Shown here in pieces: positions 46,124 to 56,965 of a stretch of 64,000 bases of DNA. Made by a program: the position numbers and the translations under genes. Position 1 is the stretch's first letter, and each line of letters starts with the position of its first letter. The stretch is from Siphonodentalium dalli. Taxonomy: Eukaryota > Mollusca > Scaphopoda > Gadilida > Siphonodentaliidae. The DNA lies in the NCBI GenBank assembly GCA_032622095.1, contig CP136069.1, positions 49,276,760 through 49,340,759 on the forward strand, written 5' to 3'. The notes under the pieces were generated by a model, which was not told where the DNA came from, made no database searches, and saw only the letters and a program-made list of their open reading frames with translations.

Positions 46124-46732
46124 TTAAGGTGAGAGAGGCGTTTCGTTGGTCACAGTGTTGGGCGCTTGTGTGGTTCCTATTGACTGTCGTTTGCGTGCAC
46201 ACGTATAACCCACCCTAGTCGACTGTGTGGTGCTCTCATGTCTGTAAAACCCATTGTCGCATGGGACATTCAGTCTGCGTAAGATCGGCAACTCCACTCT
46301 GATCGCCTCACACGATACACGAGAATTACCACCTATGCAACTTGTACAGCCAGTCGATCTCGATGCCTCAGCTATGTATCTCGGGAACCTGTTCTGGTCG
46401 ATGTGCACTATGTAGAACCAACGACAGGTCGACATCGTGTATATTGGGTCATGCTCCCCGGTTCGCGTGTAATTTGGACAGTCACCATCCATGGTATCAT
46501 GGCTTTGACTTCCCAGCCGTTCCACGCTCTCTCTGGATGTGATGACATCGATGGAGGCATACGCTACTGGTAACAAGAAATGGTTAGCGGCCATACCATA
46601 TACTAATTCGTGATAGCGTATCGTTAAGTCATCTGGTTCATTGCAGAGGTGGTGTGGGTTAGCAGCTATGTCACTGATCCCGAATGCGATCACATCCATC
46701 ACACCAAAAATGATCTTCATGAAATTCATCAT
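46124..46732 (-). CDS. IL-17-like secreted cytokine
   Basis: A single open frame of 202 codons. The N-terminus (residues 1-24, MKIIFGVMDVIAFGI) is hydrophobic and suits a signal peptide. The C-terminal half has the IL-17 cystine-knot pattern: STCRWFYIVHIDQNRFPRYI (residues 101-120) matches the family W-x-Y...D-x-NR-x-P block, followed by C129-x2-C132, C141, LPILRR (148-153), C158 and VGYTCARKR (174-182). The family usually reads VGCTC; the first Cys is Tyr176 here, so one of the two knot disulfides may be missing. Other Cys are at 30, 85, 103 and 178. The length fits molluscan IL-17s. The Met at 46732 is preceded by a good splice acceptor, so an upstream 5'UTR exon is likely. Flanks are all mobile elements. 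It may be a functional divergent paralogue or a recent pseudogene. Confidence 0.75.
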   Translation of the reverse strand: MMNFMKIIFGVMDVIAFGISDIAANPHHLCNEPDDLTIRYHELVYGMAANHFLLPVAYASIDVITSRESVERLGSQSHDTMDGDCPNYTRTGEHDPIYTMSTCRWFYIVHIDQNRFPRYIAEASRSTGCTSCIGGNSRVSCEAIRVELPILRRLNVPCDNGFYRHESTTQSTRVGYTCARKRQSIGTTQAPNTVTNETPLSP

Positions 46733-46736
46733 CGAT

Positions 46737-46760
46737 CTGCGAATATAGGAATAGTTTGAA
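46737..46760 (-). promoter_or_regulatory. Candidate splice acceptor upstream of the IL-17-like frame
   Basis: On the minus strand the sequence ends CTATTCCTATATTCGCAG, a pyrimidine-rich tract closing in AG, four bases before the ATG. It implies a non-coding first exon further upstream (to the right). Confidence 0.4.
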
Positions 46761-46852
46761 AATTATACACTGTAGTGAAAGTTCTCCCACACGCGGTGAG
46801 AAGAATTTACAACATCATTGTACATACACCAAACTTAATAGCGGAGTGCAGA

Positions 46853-47369
46853 TACACTGATGCCCTAATTAATCGACTTCTTAACCACAGCAGAATTATG
46901 GGTAACTTTTCAGGATTTAGTCGGAAATATGGCTTGTTGTCATTCATCGGAAAGCTCTCATTGAAAGCTTTTCGATGAATGGCAACAAGCCATATTTCCG
47001 ACTAAATCCTGAAAAGTTACCCATAATTCTCAGTGAGAGCTTTCCGATGAATGGCAACAAGCCATATTTCCGACTAAATCTTGAACAGTTACCCATAATT
47101 CTCAGTGAGAGCTTTCCGATGAATGGCAACAAGCCATATTTCCGACTAAATCCTCAAAAGTTACCCATAATTCTCAGTGAGAGCTTTCCGATGAATGACG
47201 ACAACAAGCCATATATGTATTTCCGACTAAATCCTGTAACGTTACCCATAATTCTCAGTGAAAGCTTTTTTCCGATGAATGGCAACAAGCCATATTTCCG
47301 ATTAAATCCTGAAAAGTTACCCGTAATTCTGCTCTGGTTAAGGAGTCGATTATTTAGGGCATTACTGCA
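46853..47369. mobile_element. Foldback MITE with amplified right arm
   Basis: The ends TGATGCCCTAATTAATCGAC and GTCGATTATTTAGGGCATTA are inverted repeats of the same family as 52912-53128. The left arm (to about 46970) is single copy; the right arm has become a five-unit tandem array. Confidence 0.8.
46970..47337. repeat. 72-bp minisatellite, five units
   Basis: Units start at ATGAATGGCAACAAGCCATA at 46975, 47047, 47119, 47191 (variant) and 47275. The spacing is 72, 72, 72 and 84 bp. The unit is one arm of the MITE hairpin. Confidence 0.95.
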
Positions 47370-47385
47370 TATATACTCGTGTTGA
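46975..47385 (+). other. Open frame of 24-residue repeats across the minisatellite
   Basis: A 136-codon frame runs through all five units, giving MNGNKPYFRLNPEKLPIIL followed by SESFP, repeated with few changes. The unit length is a multiple of three, so an open frame in one unit stays open in all. Length differences in unit 4 are +3, +6 and +3, all in frame. There is no evidence of a promoter or signal; most probably accidental, but worth testing. Confidence 0.3.
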
Positions 47386-47454
47386 ATTGATTTGTATGGG
47401 CGATTGCGTAATGTACAGCATGATTCATTGTGTCCACTATATACACACGAATAT

Positions 47455-47915
47455 TATATGTGACCTGTCATATCAAAACCAGTCAAAAGTCGAAAAATAG
47501 TTTATTTGAGATATGTGTTGCATGCTATAGAGTGTGATAGTGATAAGAGCTTTACGTATAGGTCGAACACTTGAGGGGGTACCTTGTTGCTGTCCAAAGT
47601 TATAGGATTTTGAATGTAAGTGTCGACATGAACCGACGATTCCAGATATAATCATAGATAATCGCATTTAAAGACAACATATTAGCCAAATTTTTAATAA
47701 AAATACATCGTTGTATGTCCAGATTACAAAAGCACAAAAATAGAAACAAATTCACTTTGTGCTACTTTATGTCGATAGAGTAGAACTCTATACAAATGTG
47801 TCAAAACAAAAATCGAAAATAATTCTGATCTTTTGCATTTTTATTATATTTTATGTATTTAATCAATATTAGAAATGTCCACCTAGGACTGGTTTTGATA
47901 TGGCGGGTCACATAT
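47455..47915. mobile_element. Foldback-family MITE with different interior
   Basis: The left end TATATGTGACCTGTCATATC and right end GATATGGCGGGTCACATAT are the same terminal repeats as at 41412 and 48030, with CAAAACCAGTC/GACTGGTTTTG just inside. The interior lacks the 67-bp sub-hairpins and is unrelated. Confidence 0.75.
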
Positions 47916-48029
47916 TGGAATTGCGAGAAAAATAAACCTAATGCCAATGATGTGACAAACAGTTGCATACATGTATTACCTACTGATCAACATTTTGAAT
48001 TAAAGTGGCAATAAGTTGGAAATTGTTCA

Positions 48030-48497
48030 ACCATATATGTGACCCGCCATATCAAATTCAGTCGTAAGTCGGATTTGTTTACCCTGTGCCAATGCATTCT
48101 CTTAGATATGCGAGTCGACCATGGGTCGCCTCGCATATATAAGAGAATGCATTGGCCTAACAATTTTTTATCATTTTTTTTAAATAAATGTTTTTTTAAG
48201 ACATAAAATAAAAAAACATCCATTACCCTGCAGGGAGCCCCACACATATCTAGAAGCAATATAGAAGAGTGTCGTCTGCTCATGTTTGTCTAGGACTCTG
48301 TATGGGTGAAATTATACAATTGTTAAAGAATACAAGAAAACATTATTAAAATTGTAAAAAATTGTTAGGCCAATGCATTCTCCTATATATGCAAGGCGAC
48401 CTATGGTCGACTCGCATAATTAAGAGAATGTATTGGCACAGGGTAAAAAAAATCCCGACTTACGATTGGATTTGATATGGCGGGTCACATATATGGT
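48030..48497. mobile_element. Nested foldback MITE, second copy
   Basis: The terminal repeat is ACCATATATGTGACCCGCCA and its complement. Sub-hairpins lie at 48089-48155 and 48370-48436. The interior matches 41535-41754 closely, including CATCCATTACCCT and GTGTCGTCTGCTCATG. Confidence 0.85.
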
Positions 48498-48999
48498 ATC
48501 CCTGTTTGAAATGTCTAACAGTTTATAAACTTGAGCTACACGTGCGCCCGTTGGATAAATGTATCGCGAGATGGTCGCGAGATGGTGAACTGGTTGACTA
48601 TACCGGAATGAGGTCAGCGACCTCTTTATTCTCATAAATCTTATGCGCAAATAGCCAACACACAACGTCACTATTATACGTGCATGGATTATAATGCAAC
48701 TACAAACATTGGCATCATTACTGACATTTGCGTAACGTAACTAATTCGTCCCGATTTGAGAAGTACGTATTCCATACACTATATTTTGTGAAATGGTACA
48801 ATAGACGTGGAATTTTCGGTAATAGTAGATTATTGTTAGATTCGTTCATATTGGACAAATGGACAAAGCCTCACTAATTTCTCTTCAAGTTGATTCACAA
48901 AGTATCATTACAATGTAACAAAAACATATGGATATGGTTTTCTATTGCAAATTTCGTGTTTTATCCATTTTGGAGCCGCAACACCACCACATAAATTAG
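48498..48999. other. No recognisable feature
   Basis: Non-coding; short frames only. Confidence 0.4.
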
Positions 49000-49800
49000 T
49001 GGATGCCAATTTTAGCATTTGCATACCACACCTTCAGATTCCTCGTATCGTGTGGATGCCTAATATAAATTTAAAAGGAAACAACACGGAATTATCAATG
49101 CTGATGTCCATACAGATATCCGGCCGATCTGCCAACTTTAAAACATACCAATTTCGGCGCCCTCCATAGACCCAAATCACTAACAGACGCCCCCTCTCTT
49201 GAAACCGCACACCACACCATTAATTCATCTGTTCGTTGAGACGCCTATATAGATCTATTAAATTTTGAAGAAATCGGCGACAAATTAATATTGTTTATTA
49301 ATGTTGTTGTCCCCCCCCCCCCTTCCCCATACCTGGACCCTACGAAACCACTTGGTCATTTTTCTCCACAATATTAGATTCCGCGTAGTATATTATCATT
49401 GATGTTGGTGTCCTTATAACACCACACCTGACTCGAATGGCAACACTTTGGCATGTTTAAACCACACCATTAGACTCCAGATATCATGTAGATGATTACT
49501 AGATTTGGTGAAAATCGGCGGCAATTAACTATTGTTATCGATGTTGGTGCTCCGCCCATCCCATCTTTAACGGCAACACTGTGGTAGTTTAATACCACAC
49601 CATTCGAATCACCATATCATGGAGATGCTAATGTATAAATTTGGTGGAAATCGGCGACGAAAAACATTCATCGATTTTGGTGGCCACACCTGTTCTGTCC
49701 CCGAATCAGACAGCGTCACTATAGAACTGTTTCGTTTGGGCGGACCGAAATCAAATACGAACTTGACCTATAATTTTCATTTGGTTAATCCACATACCAA
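49000..49800. repeat. Imperfect repeats with ACCACACCATT and ATCGGCGACAA words
   Basis: Units of about 110-150 bp recur near 49200, 49420, 49590 and 49680. Each has an ACACCATTMRA block, ATCATGTAGATG, AATTTGGTGAAAATCGGCG and ATTGTTATCGATGTTGGTG. A C-run is at 49311-49322. Confidence 0.5.
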
Positions 49801-50888
49801 ATTTAAAATCAATCAGATAACTAAAAGTAAAGTTATCATCGGGAAACCAAAATAATCGGCAGTTATCTGAAGAACATGAGAGGAAACTTAATAATTCTTG
49901 ATTCGTGAAATTTCATGATTGTTTTCATTGAGAAACCCAGTACCCACAAATAATGATTTTTTATTTGAGAATGTGCATGGCATGGCTGCCGATCAACGAA
50001 ACATTGGGCTGCAATGCGTTGTGGGTCATGTGTGCATAACCAGGTCAAAACTGACCACCATATGATATCTTAACACTGCGTGTGGCCTAATTCCAATTGA
50101 TTTCACGTTTAGTTATATTGGTTGTTTGTATCAATCAACACCCCATTGAAATGAACTAGAGTTTAGTTGTCAACGAACAAGATTATTCTTTGAGTACCCC
50201 CCCCCCCCCATTTCTTATATAAACAAAATATGTATCTAGTATCGTCGCTGAAACGGATTATGTACGTGAGGCGGAATTGAGCATAGATGGACTAAACCAA
50301 TAAATCGATAAATAGATGCCAAATCCCCCGAGCGGACATAAACAGTTTACGCGACGACATTAGCTACATATTTTATTCATCCATCGCACAAAACTTGCCT
50401 TTTGTGAAGTAAATCTGTCATTTTCCTCAGTTTTATATTCGTTAATCGGAGTAGCGCTTAGAGCGAAATAGTTCGTTGATTTTTGTATAGTTATTCTATT
50501 CTGGCCTTGTACAAGTGTTTATATATGTTTTAGAGCGAAAACACAGTATCCGTTTACGAATTTTGTAACATATGCGGTGAATTATGGACTATATAAACGT
50601 CCCAAACTTACGTCATTTAGGTCGGTTGACGTCCCAAGATACCTGCACTATTTGCATATGCAATTACGTCATGAGAGTAGTACAAACCTAATAAAGATAC
50701 GTTGACCAAATAAAGCTACATTGACGTAATAAACATATAGCATACACCCATAGTAGCCAAGAATAAAAAAAATTCTCCACGAGTGGAATTGTGGTTTTAA
50801 CCACCAGCATTTTGGCGAGTGGTTAAAAACCACTATACCACGTCACTCTGTTTCTGAGCGATCAGTCACTTGGAATCATATATCCATT
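49801..50888. other. No recognisable feature
   Basis: Non-coding; a C-run at about 50198-50209 and a small CCACGAGTGG/CCACTATACCACG palindromic area near 50776-50840. Confidence 0.4.
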
Positions 50889-51955
50889 CATGTTTCCTGG
50901 TTCATATAGTATAATGCAGGCAATTTCCCTCATCTCTAATTGATATGATGACAACTTCCAATTTTAAATAAATGTGACATATGAACTATTTTTGCTAACT
51001 ACGATGTAGTTCTACTATGGGTATACACGTTCAGCACATGGCATTACGTTTGGATATTTACACCCACAGTAGAAAGTTATACCACAGTAGGAAGCTGTAT
51101 ACCCACAATAGGATGAAAAGATAAAGTTTACAAAATGTATGTTGGAATCATACTATTCATGTTTCCTAGTTCATATAGTATAATGCAGGCAATTTCCCTC
51201 ATATCTAATTGATATGATGACAACTTCCAATTTTAAATAAATGTGACATATGAACTATTTTTGCTAACTACGATGTAGTTCTACTATGGGTATACACGTT
51301 CAGCACATGGCATTACGTTTGGACATTTACACCCACAGTAGAAAGTTATACCACAGTAGGAAGATGTATACCCACAATAGGATGAAAAGATAAAATTTAC
51401 AAAATGTGTGTTGGAATCATACCATTCATGTTTCCTAGTTCATATAGTATAATGCAGGCATTTCCCTCATATATAATTGATATGATGACAACTTCCAATT
51501 TTAAATAAATGTGACATATGAACTATTTTTGCTAACTACGATGTAGTTCTACTATGGGTATACACGTTCAACACATGGCATTACGTTTGGATATTTACAC
51601 CCACAGTAGAAAGTTATACCACAGTAGGAAGCTGTATACCCACAATAGGATGAAAAGATAAAGTTTACAAAATGTGTGTTGGAATCATACCATTCATGTT
51701 TCCTAGTTCATATAGTATAATGCAGGCAATTTCCCTCATATCTAATTGATATGATGACAACTTCCAATTTTAAATAAATGTGACATATGAACTATTTTTG
51801 CTAACTACGATGTAGTTCTACTATGGGTATACACGTTCAACACAATCATGGCTTTACGTTTGGACATTTACACCCACAGTAGAAAGTTATACCACAGTAG
51901 GAAGCTGTATACCCACAATAGGATGTAAAAATGAAGTTTACAACATGTGTGTTAT
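50889..51955. repeat. 269-bp satellite, four tandem units
   Basis: TGTTTCCTRGTTCATATAGT recurs at 50891, 51160, 51429 and 51697 (spacing 269, 269, 268). The units differ by only a few bases. Each includes the near-palindrome AACTACGATGTAGTT and the words CACAGTAGAAAGTTATACCA. The fourth unit has a small insertion at ACAATCATGG. Confidence 0.95.
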
Positions 51956-52911
51956 ACACACAATGCAACAGGCAATTATGGTATAAATACCGTTTATTAG
52001 ACAGGCGCTATGTAGGCAATAGAGGTAGTGAGCGCTGGATAAATCTGGTCTATTATAATCTGAAGAACATTTGTTATTATTTTATGCAATTATCAATTGA
52101 ACACAGGCACTCAGTTTTATAAGAATTGGTTTAGTCGCAGATTGCCAATTATTTTTGCGAATTATATTGTGTTTATGATGTTCATGTTTCATGTTATAAC
52201 GTCTGAAGTATACAGTTGTAAGTAAATAAATACTTCTTTATTGGTGGGACGGGCTAATCACGATAAACAAAATGACAATCGCTCCGATCCGACAAGGTGG
52301 GCTACTACTTATATTCCATGTGTAAGAGAATCATGTTTTGTGATGCTAGTTAGATATACAATTTATGAGAATACGTCTAAAACTTATCACAAATATCCAC
52401 ATTATGCAGAGGGTTTCACATCACTTTAACATGGACAACGCCGGATAACCCTGCTAGTACTTAATATAAACAATAGAAGCGGTATTGAGTTGATCTCGGA
52501 ATAATATATATATTTATTTATATTTATATTTAAATAGTGACGTTAAATGATGTGGCAGTAACTAAATATATGGGGAGGTATCACAGAATCATGCAATCAC
52601 CGCATCAATGGAATGCGTGAGTCGCTTGTTTTCAATCTTCCAACTGGTTACAAGATATTTTAAATTCGAATTCAAAAATCCCTTTCGGCTTATCCCACTG
52701 GTCGATCGTGTCACCCCTATATCACATGTGAGTAATACACCAAGCTGTGTGGTAAAATGTTTGCTAAGCTGCAATTTCCAGGGAAATATCTTCTAGGTCT
52801 TATTGTCAAGTGCACTAAGATATGTCGTAGTGAAAAACAAAGGAGGACACCAAATGTTCTCCGGAATTTTAATTGAGCACAGTTCCGTGTTGTTCGCCAC
52901 TTGACTCGATA
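51956..52911. other. No recognisable feature
   Basis: Non-coding, short frames only. Confidence 0.4.
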
Positions 52912-53128
52912 TACAGTAATGCCCTAAGTAATCGACTCTTTAACTACAGTATAATTAGGGGTAACTTTTCAGGATTTAGTCGGAAATATGGCTTGTTGCC
53001 ATTCATCGGAAAGCTCTCCCCGAGAGCTTTCCGATGAATGGCAACAAGCCATATTTCCGACTAAATCCTGAAAAGTTACCCATAATTCTGATGTAGTTAA
53101 AGAGTCGATTACTTAGGGCATTACTGTA
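52912..53128. mobile_element. Palindromic mariner-like MITE (clean copy)
   Basis: The whole 217 bp is one inverted repeat with arms of about 105 bp, ends TACAGTAATGCCCTAAGTAA and its complement, and a few mismatches around CTACAGTATAATTAGG. TA at both edges fits a Tc1/mariner target duplication. Same family as 46853-47369. Confidence 0.85.
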
Positions 53129-53591
53129 TGATTCAATAAGGATGTATTTTAATGATGTAGATTTTCCCATATGCTCAACATTAAAGGGATATTATATGTA
53201 CTCAAATGTTGCTGTTGGTTTCTGTAGTCTGCATTGTACAATAATGTAATCATATTTACATTATTAGATTGGTTGATTGGGGGTTTAACGTCGTTTTAGC
53301 CGCTAGGCCATATCACGAACAAGAACAGAATCAGATATAAAAAAGATCGTAGCGAAGCAACTGTGTTCATACATCAGAAAGTGGATTTGATTAAAACAAT
53401 GAGATGTACAAATAAAGGCACACAAGAGGAATGTTTCCACACTTAGTAGTGAATACAAATTCAAGAACTGACTAGTGTGCCACCATACTATAAAATGTAT
53501 AAAGTTAGTAAAAGAATACATAATAGGCAGTAAATAAATGACACGAAATTACCAAGTCTGCAAATCGAAATATATAAAGTAGCTTTTGACA
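53129..53591. other. No recognisable feature
   Basis: Non-coding. Confidence 0.4.
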
Positions 53592-54062
53592 TCATATCTT
53601 GCATTGATAAGGTATTCGTAATATTGTATGAGTCGTGCATGATCCGTTGTTCGATGCGTCAAGCTGACGGTCGGGTGGGTGAGATATAATACCATTCATC
53701 ACCCAACCGACAGCTTCTGTAACTCTCTGTGGTGCTAACTCAGCCAATATCTCTGACTCAGAAGAATCAGTCATAGAACGAGTTCTCAACACGGCTCTGC
53801 TACTGTTCAAAGTCATGTGAGGAGTAATTAACACTGGTGTTTGTGCAATAGATGTTAATTGCATAAAGAGTGTCAACTTAAATTTTAGTGGCCCAGTCCT
53901 GCTCGTATTGGCATACATTAATTGTCCGACTATGCTTTGTAGCGTTTTATCAATCACAAATACAGAAGGTCTCTTGACATTTGGAGCAACACCAGGTACC
54001 AAGAACTGAGGATAGACCTCAGCATCAGTGGAACTTAGCGGGTGGTCAATCTTACGTTTTTC
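53592..54062 (-). pseudogene. LINE ORF1 (gag-like) fragment
   Basis: The frame reads AEVYPQFLVPGVAPNVKRPS, VFVIDKTLQSIVGQ, LTSIAQTPVLITPHMTLNSS and SESEILAELAPQRVTEAV. This order resembles the gag-like ORF1 of I/Jockey-type LINEs, where an RRM-like domain ends in a block like LNSSRGV...EEIxxELxxQGVT before CCHC knuckles. The knuckles are missing: after VTEAV the frame drifts and stops. No associated RT lies next to it. Identification is from memory of the family pattern. Confidence 0.55.
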
Positions 54063-55045
54063 TTAGTTTTAAGTTGCCATAAGAAAAGCAGACAATCGAC
54101 ATCTAGCACAGCAGCGCCATCGGACTACTCTTCGAATTATGGTCGGGCCAAAGACTGGTACATAGCTGAAAGCGGTGACCCGTTTAGCCACTGCATAGCA
54201 CACTTCCGGTACCACCGCAGTGATACAGGGGTGAACAGTTAAAAAAGTGAAACATTGAACTATCATGAAGACAAAATGTAAAGAGACATGGCACAAAATA
54301 AACAACATACATTAAAAACAGAACACGTAACTAGACACCAGAAATAAAATAGAACGGATGGAAGACATATAATCTGAAACAATGTGGAGAGGTGTGATTA
54401 GCCAATTGATTGAGCCGGGTCAATTCAACCACCCATCTTGAAGAGATGTAGATCCAAATATGACCATGTGCTAAGCCGTATCCGTATGTGACGGTATGTC
54501 CCGGTATGTCCCTAGTACCTCCAGGAATCCTATACCACACCTCACGGGATGTACCCCACGTAAAACAGGGTGCCACATTATGGGATTCTTACCCGTCGCA
54601 GTGGGGCGGTAGGGCAATTCTACCCCGGGCCCACGCGCCTCTATTAGTTGAAAGTCTATTGAGTACGAAGTAATGTTACGGATAGAAGATTAGCCGGAAT
54701 GCGAATATATGCTATCGACGTCGAGTAATTGTTGTACAGTTTCCAAGCAAATGTAACAAAAACATGTTATAATATATGCATAACCAGCAAATATAACAAA
54801 TAAATGTTAAAATAAATGCATACCAGTCCCAGATACTCACTTCAGTTAGTGGATCGTCATTAGGCAGTTAGTGACGTATTAACATATGATCATGTGTGCC
54901 ACGCGTTGCCCAATCCACTTTCCATCAATTAATTTGATTACGTCTTGTACACGGAAATTCGTAATTTAATGTATAGCTCGAGCTGAGGTTGAAACGATTT
55001 AAATACAAAATAATCCACGCCTTGAAATTTTACGAAAACCCTGTG
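54063..55045. other. No recognisable feature
   Basis: Non-coding; short accidental frames. Confidence 0.4.
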
Positions 55046-55112
55046 CCAATGCATTATCTTATATATGCGAGTCTTCCATATGCAGCCTCGCATATATAAG
55101 AGAATGCATTGG
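55046..55112. repeat. Solo 67-bp CCAATGCATT hairpin
   Basis: The same sub-hairpin as inside the foldback MITEs (arms CCAATGCATTATCTTATATA), here without their terminal repeats. Confidence 0.85.
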
Positions 55113-55141
55113 TCTCACAATATTTACCTTGACCTTGTAAG

Positions 55142-55196
55142 CCAGTGTATTATCTTATATACGCGGGAGACTCGCACGTATAAGGGAATGCACTGG
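55142..55196. repeat. Shortened CCAGTGTATT hairpin
   Basis: The arms CCAGTGTATTATCTTATATA and CGTATAAGGGAATGCACTGG pair around a short loop. It is a diverged neighbour of 55046-55112. Confidence 0.75.
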
Positions 55197-55199
55197 TAC

Positions 55200-56032
55200 C
55201 GGATCTTTAATGCTGCACCGGCGCAGCTCCCGTCATGTAATGGTTAACTCTGAATACATACCTTCGTTAAGTTTAGAGTGCCGCGGAAGTAAGGCGTTAT
55301 GCGAGATCGACACAAATAGCTGTGGAATTAATGAGAGGGCCACAGATCTGCAACAACTTCCTTATGTTGACTTCAATACTTGAATTTGCAAAACAACATT
55401 ATTTAAACAATATTTACCCAAATTAATATTACAATTTTGATGATGAATACATGAGTTCAATATAATAGGGGAAGGGGATCTAGCAACAAGCAGATATACA
55501 CTTGTGTTGACCTATCTATTCGGGTAAGCAGACATATTGTGTAAATAAGGAAAGCGCGAATGGCAAGTGGCCAAGTTTGAGAAATGATGGTATATTATGT
55601 GATTATACAGATTAGTTTACAATAATTAAGGATAGGATTAGGAAGGTAATAAGGAGAGGATGGATATTCACGAGGAATACGAAACAGACACAAGTAGAGA
55701 GAAAGACTGCATATGTGGAAGAAAGTAGCTACCATTGTTCTGAACATTTTCAAACTTGCTGTTATGAAACGAACTATTTTGAAATGTTTTGAAATGAGTG
55801 GTTTTGAACCGAACGATAAGAACTCCTTGTGATATCGCTGTTATGCTGTTGAATTGTTAATATATTGTTTCAAACGACCGCTTATTTAAAATGAAGTATT
55901 CCGTAAATCTGAATATTTCATCATCATTTAATTAAAATGATAGTAATGGTATGCCTTTAAGTAATATTTTGGTATATAAGAAGGTTGGGTCAATGTCTGA
56001 GAATGAGTCAGATAAGAAATTGCACTGGCACA
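55200..56032. repeat. ~830-bp tandem duplication, copy A
   Basis: It starts GATCTTTAATGCTGCACCGG and runs to GAGTCAGATAAGAAATTGCA. It contains ACACAAGTAGAGAGAAAGAC at 55690, where copy B has the GA array. No coding frame. Confidence 0.8.
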
Positions 56033-56575
56033 GGATATTTAATGCTGCACCGGCGCAGCTCACGCAATGATACACACCTTCGTTAAGTTTAGAGTGCTGC
56101 GGGAGTAAGGCGAGATGAGAGATCGACACAAATAACTGTGTAATTAATGGGAGGGCCACAGATCTGCAACAACTTCCTTATGTTTGACTTCACTACTTGA
56201 GTCTGCAAAGAAACATGTTTGTTAATTTGATTTAAACAATATTTACCCCAATTAATATTACAATTATGATGAACAACATTTTGATGATGAATACATTAGT
56301 ACAATATAATAGGGGAAGAGGATCTAGCAACAAGCAGATATACACTTTTGTTAACCTATCTCTTAGGGTAAGTAGACATATTGTAGAAATAAGGAGAGCG
56401 CGAATGGCAAGTGGCCAAGTTTGAGAAACAACAGGTTTAATAATTGATGGTATATTATGTGATTATACAGATGAGTTTACAATCATTAAGGGTAAGATAA
56501 CGAAGGTAATAAGGAGAGGGTGTATATTCACGAGGAATACCAAACAGACACAAGTGGAGGGAGAGAGAGAGAGAG

Positions 56576-56661
<86 letters not shown>

Positions 56662-56965
56662 CATATGTGAAGGAAAGTAGATACCATTGTTCTGAACATT
56701 TTCAAACTAGCTGTTATGAAACGAACTATTTTGAAATGTTTTGAAATGAGCTGTTTTGAAACGAACGATAAGAACTCCTTGTGATATCGGGGCTATGCTG
56801 TTGAATTGTTAGTATTTTGTTTGAAACGACCGCCTTTTTTAAAAGTAAAGTATTCCGTAACTCTGAATATTTCATCATCATTTATTTCAAATGAAGGCAA
56901 TGGTATGCCTTTAAGTAATATTGTTGGTATATAAGAAAGTAGGGTTAATGTCTTAGAATGAGTCA
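56033..56965. repeat. ~830-bp tandem duplication, copy B
   Basis: It starts GGATATTTAATGCTGCACCG and follows copy A closely, with small indels (an extra AACAACATTTTGATG near 56270) and the GA expansion at 56563-56653. Confidence 0.8.
56563..56653. repeat. GA microsatellite
   Basis: About 45 GA units with one GC interruption. It gives spurious Ser-Leu and Glu-Arg frames on either strand. Confidence 0.95.

Noticed and set aside
46970-51955. CRISPR-like arrays (72-bp and 269-bp repeats)
   Set aside because: Repeats are head-to-tail without unique spacers, in eukaryotic-type DNA with no cas genes.
56455-56744. Frames of 69-80 codons made of Ser-Leu or Glu-Arg repeats
   Set aside because: They are translations of the GA microsatellite and have no other coding signal.
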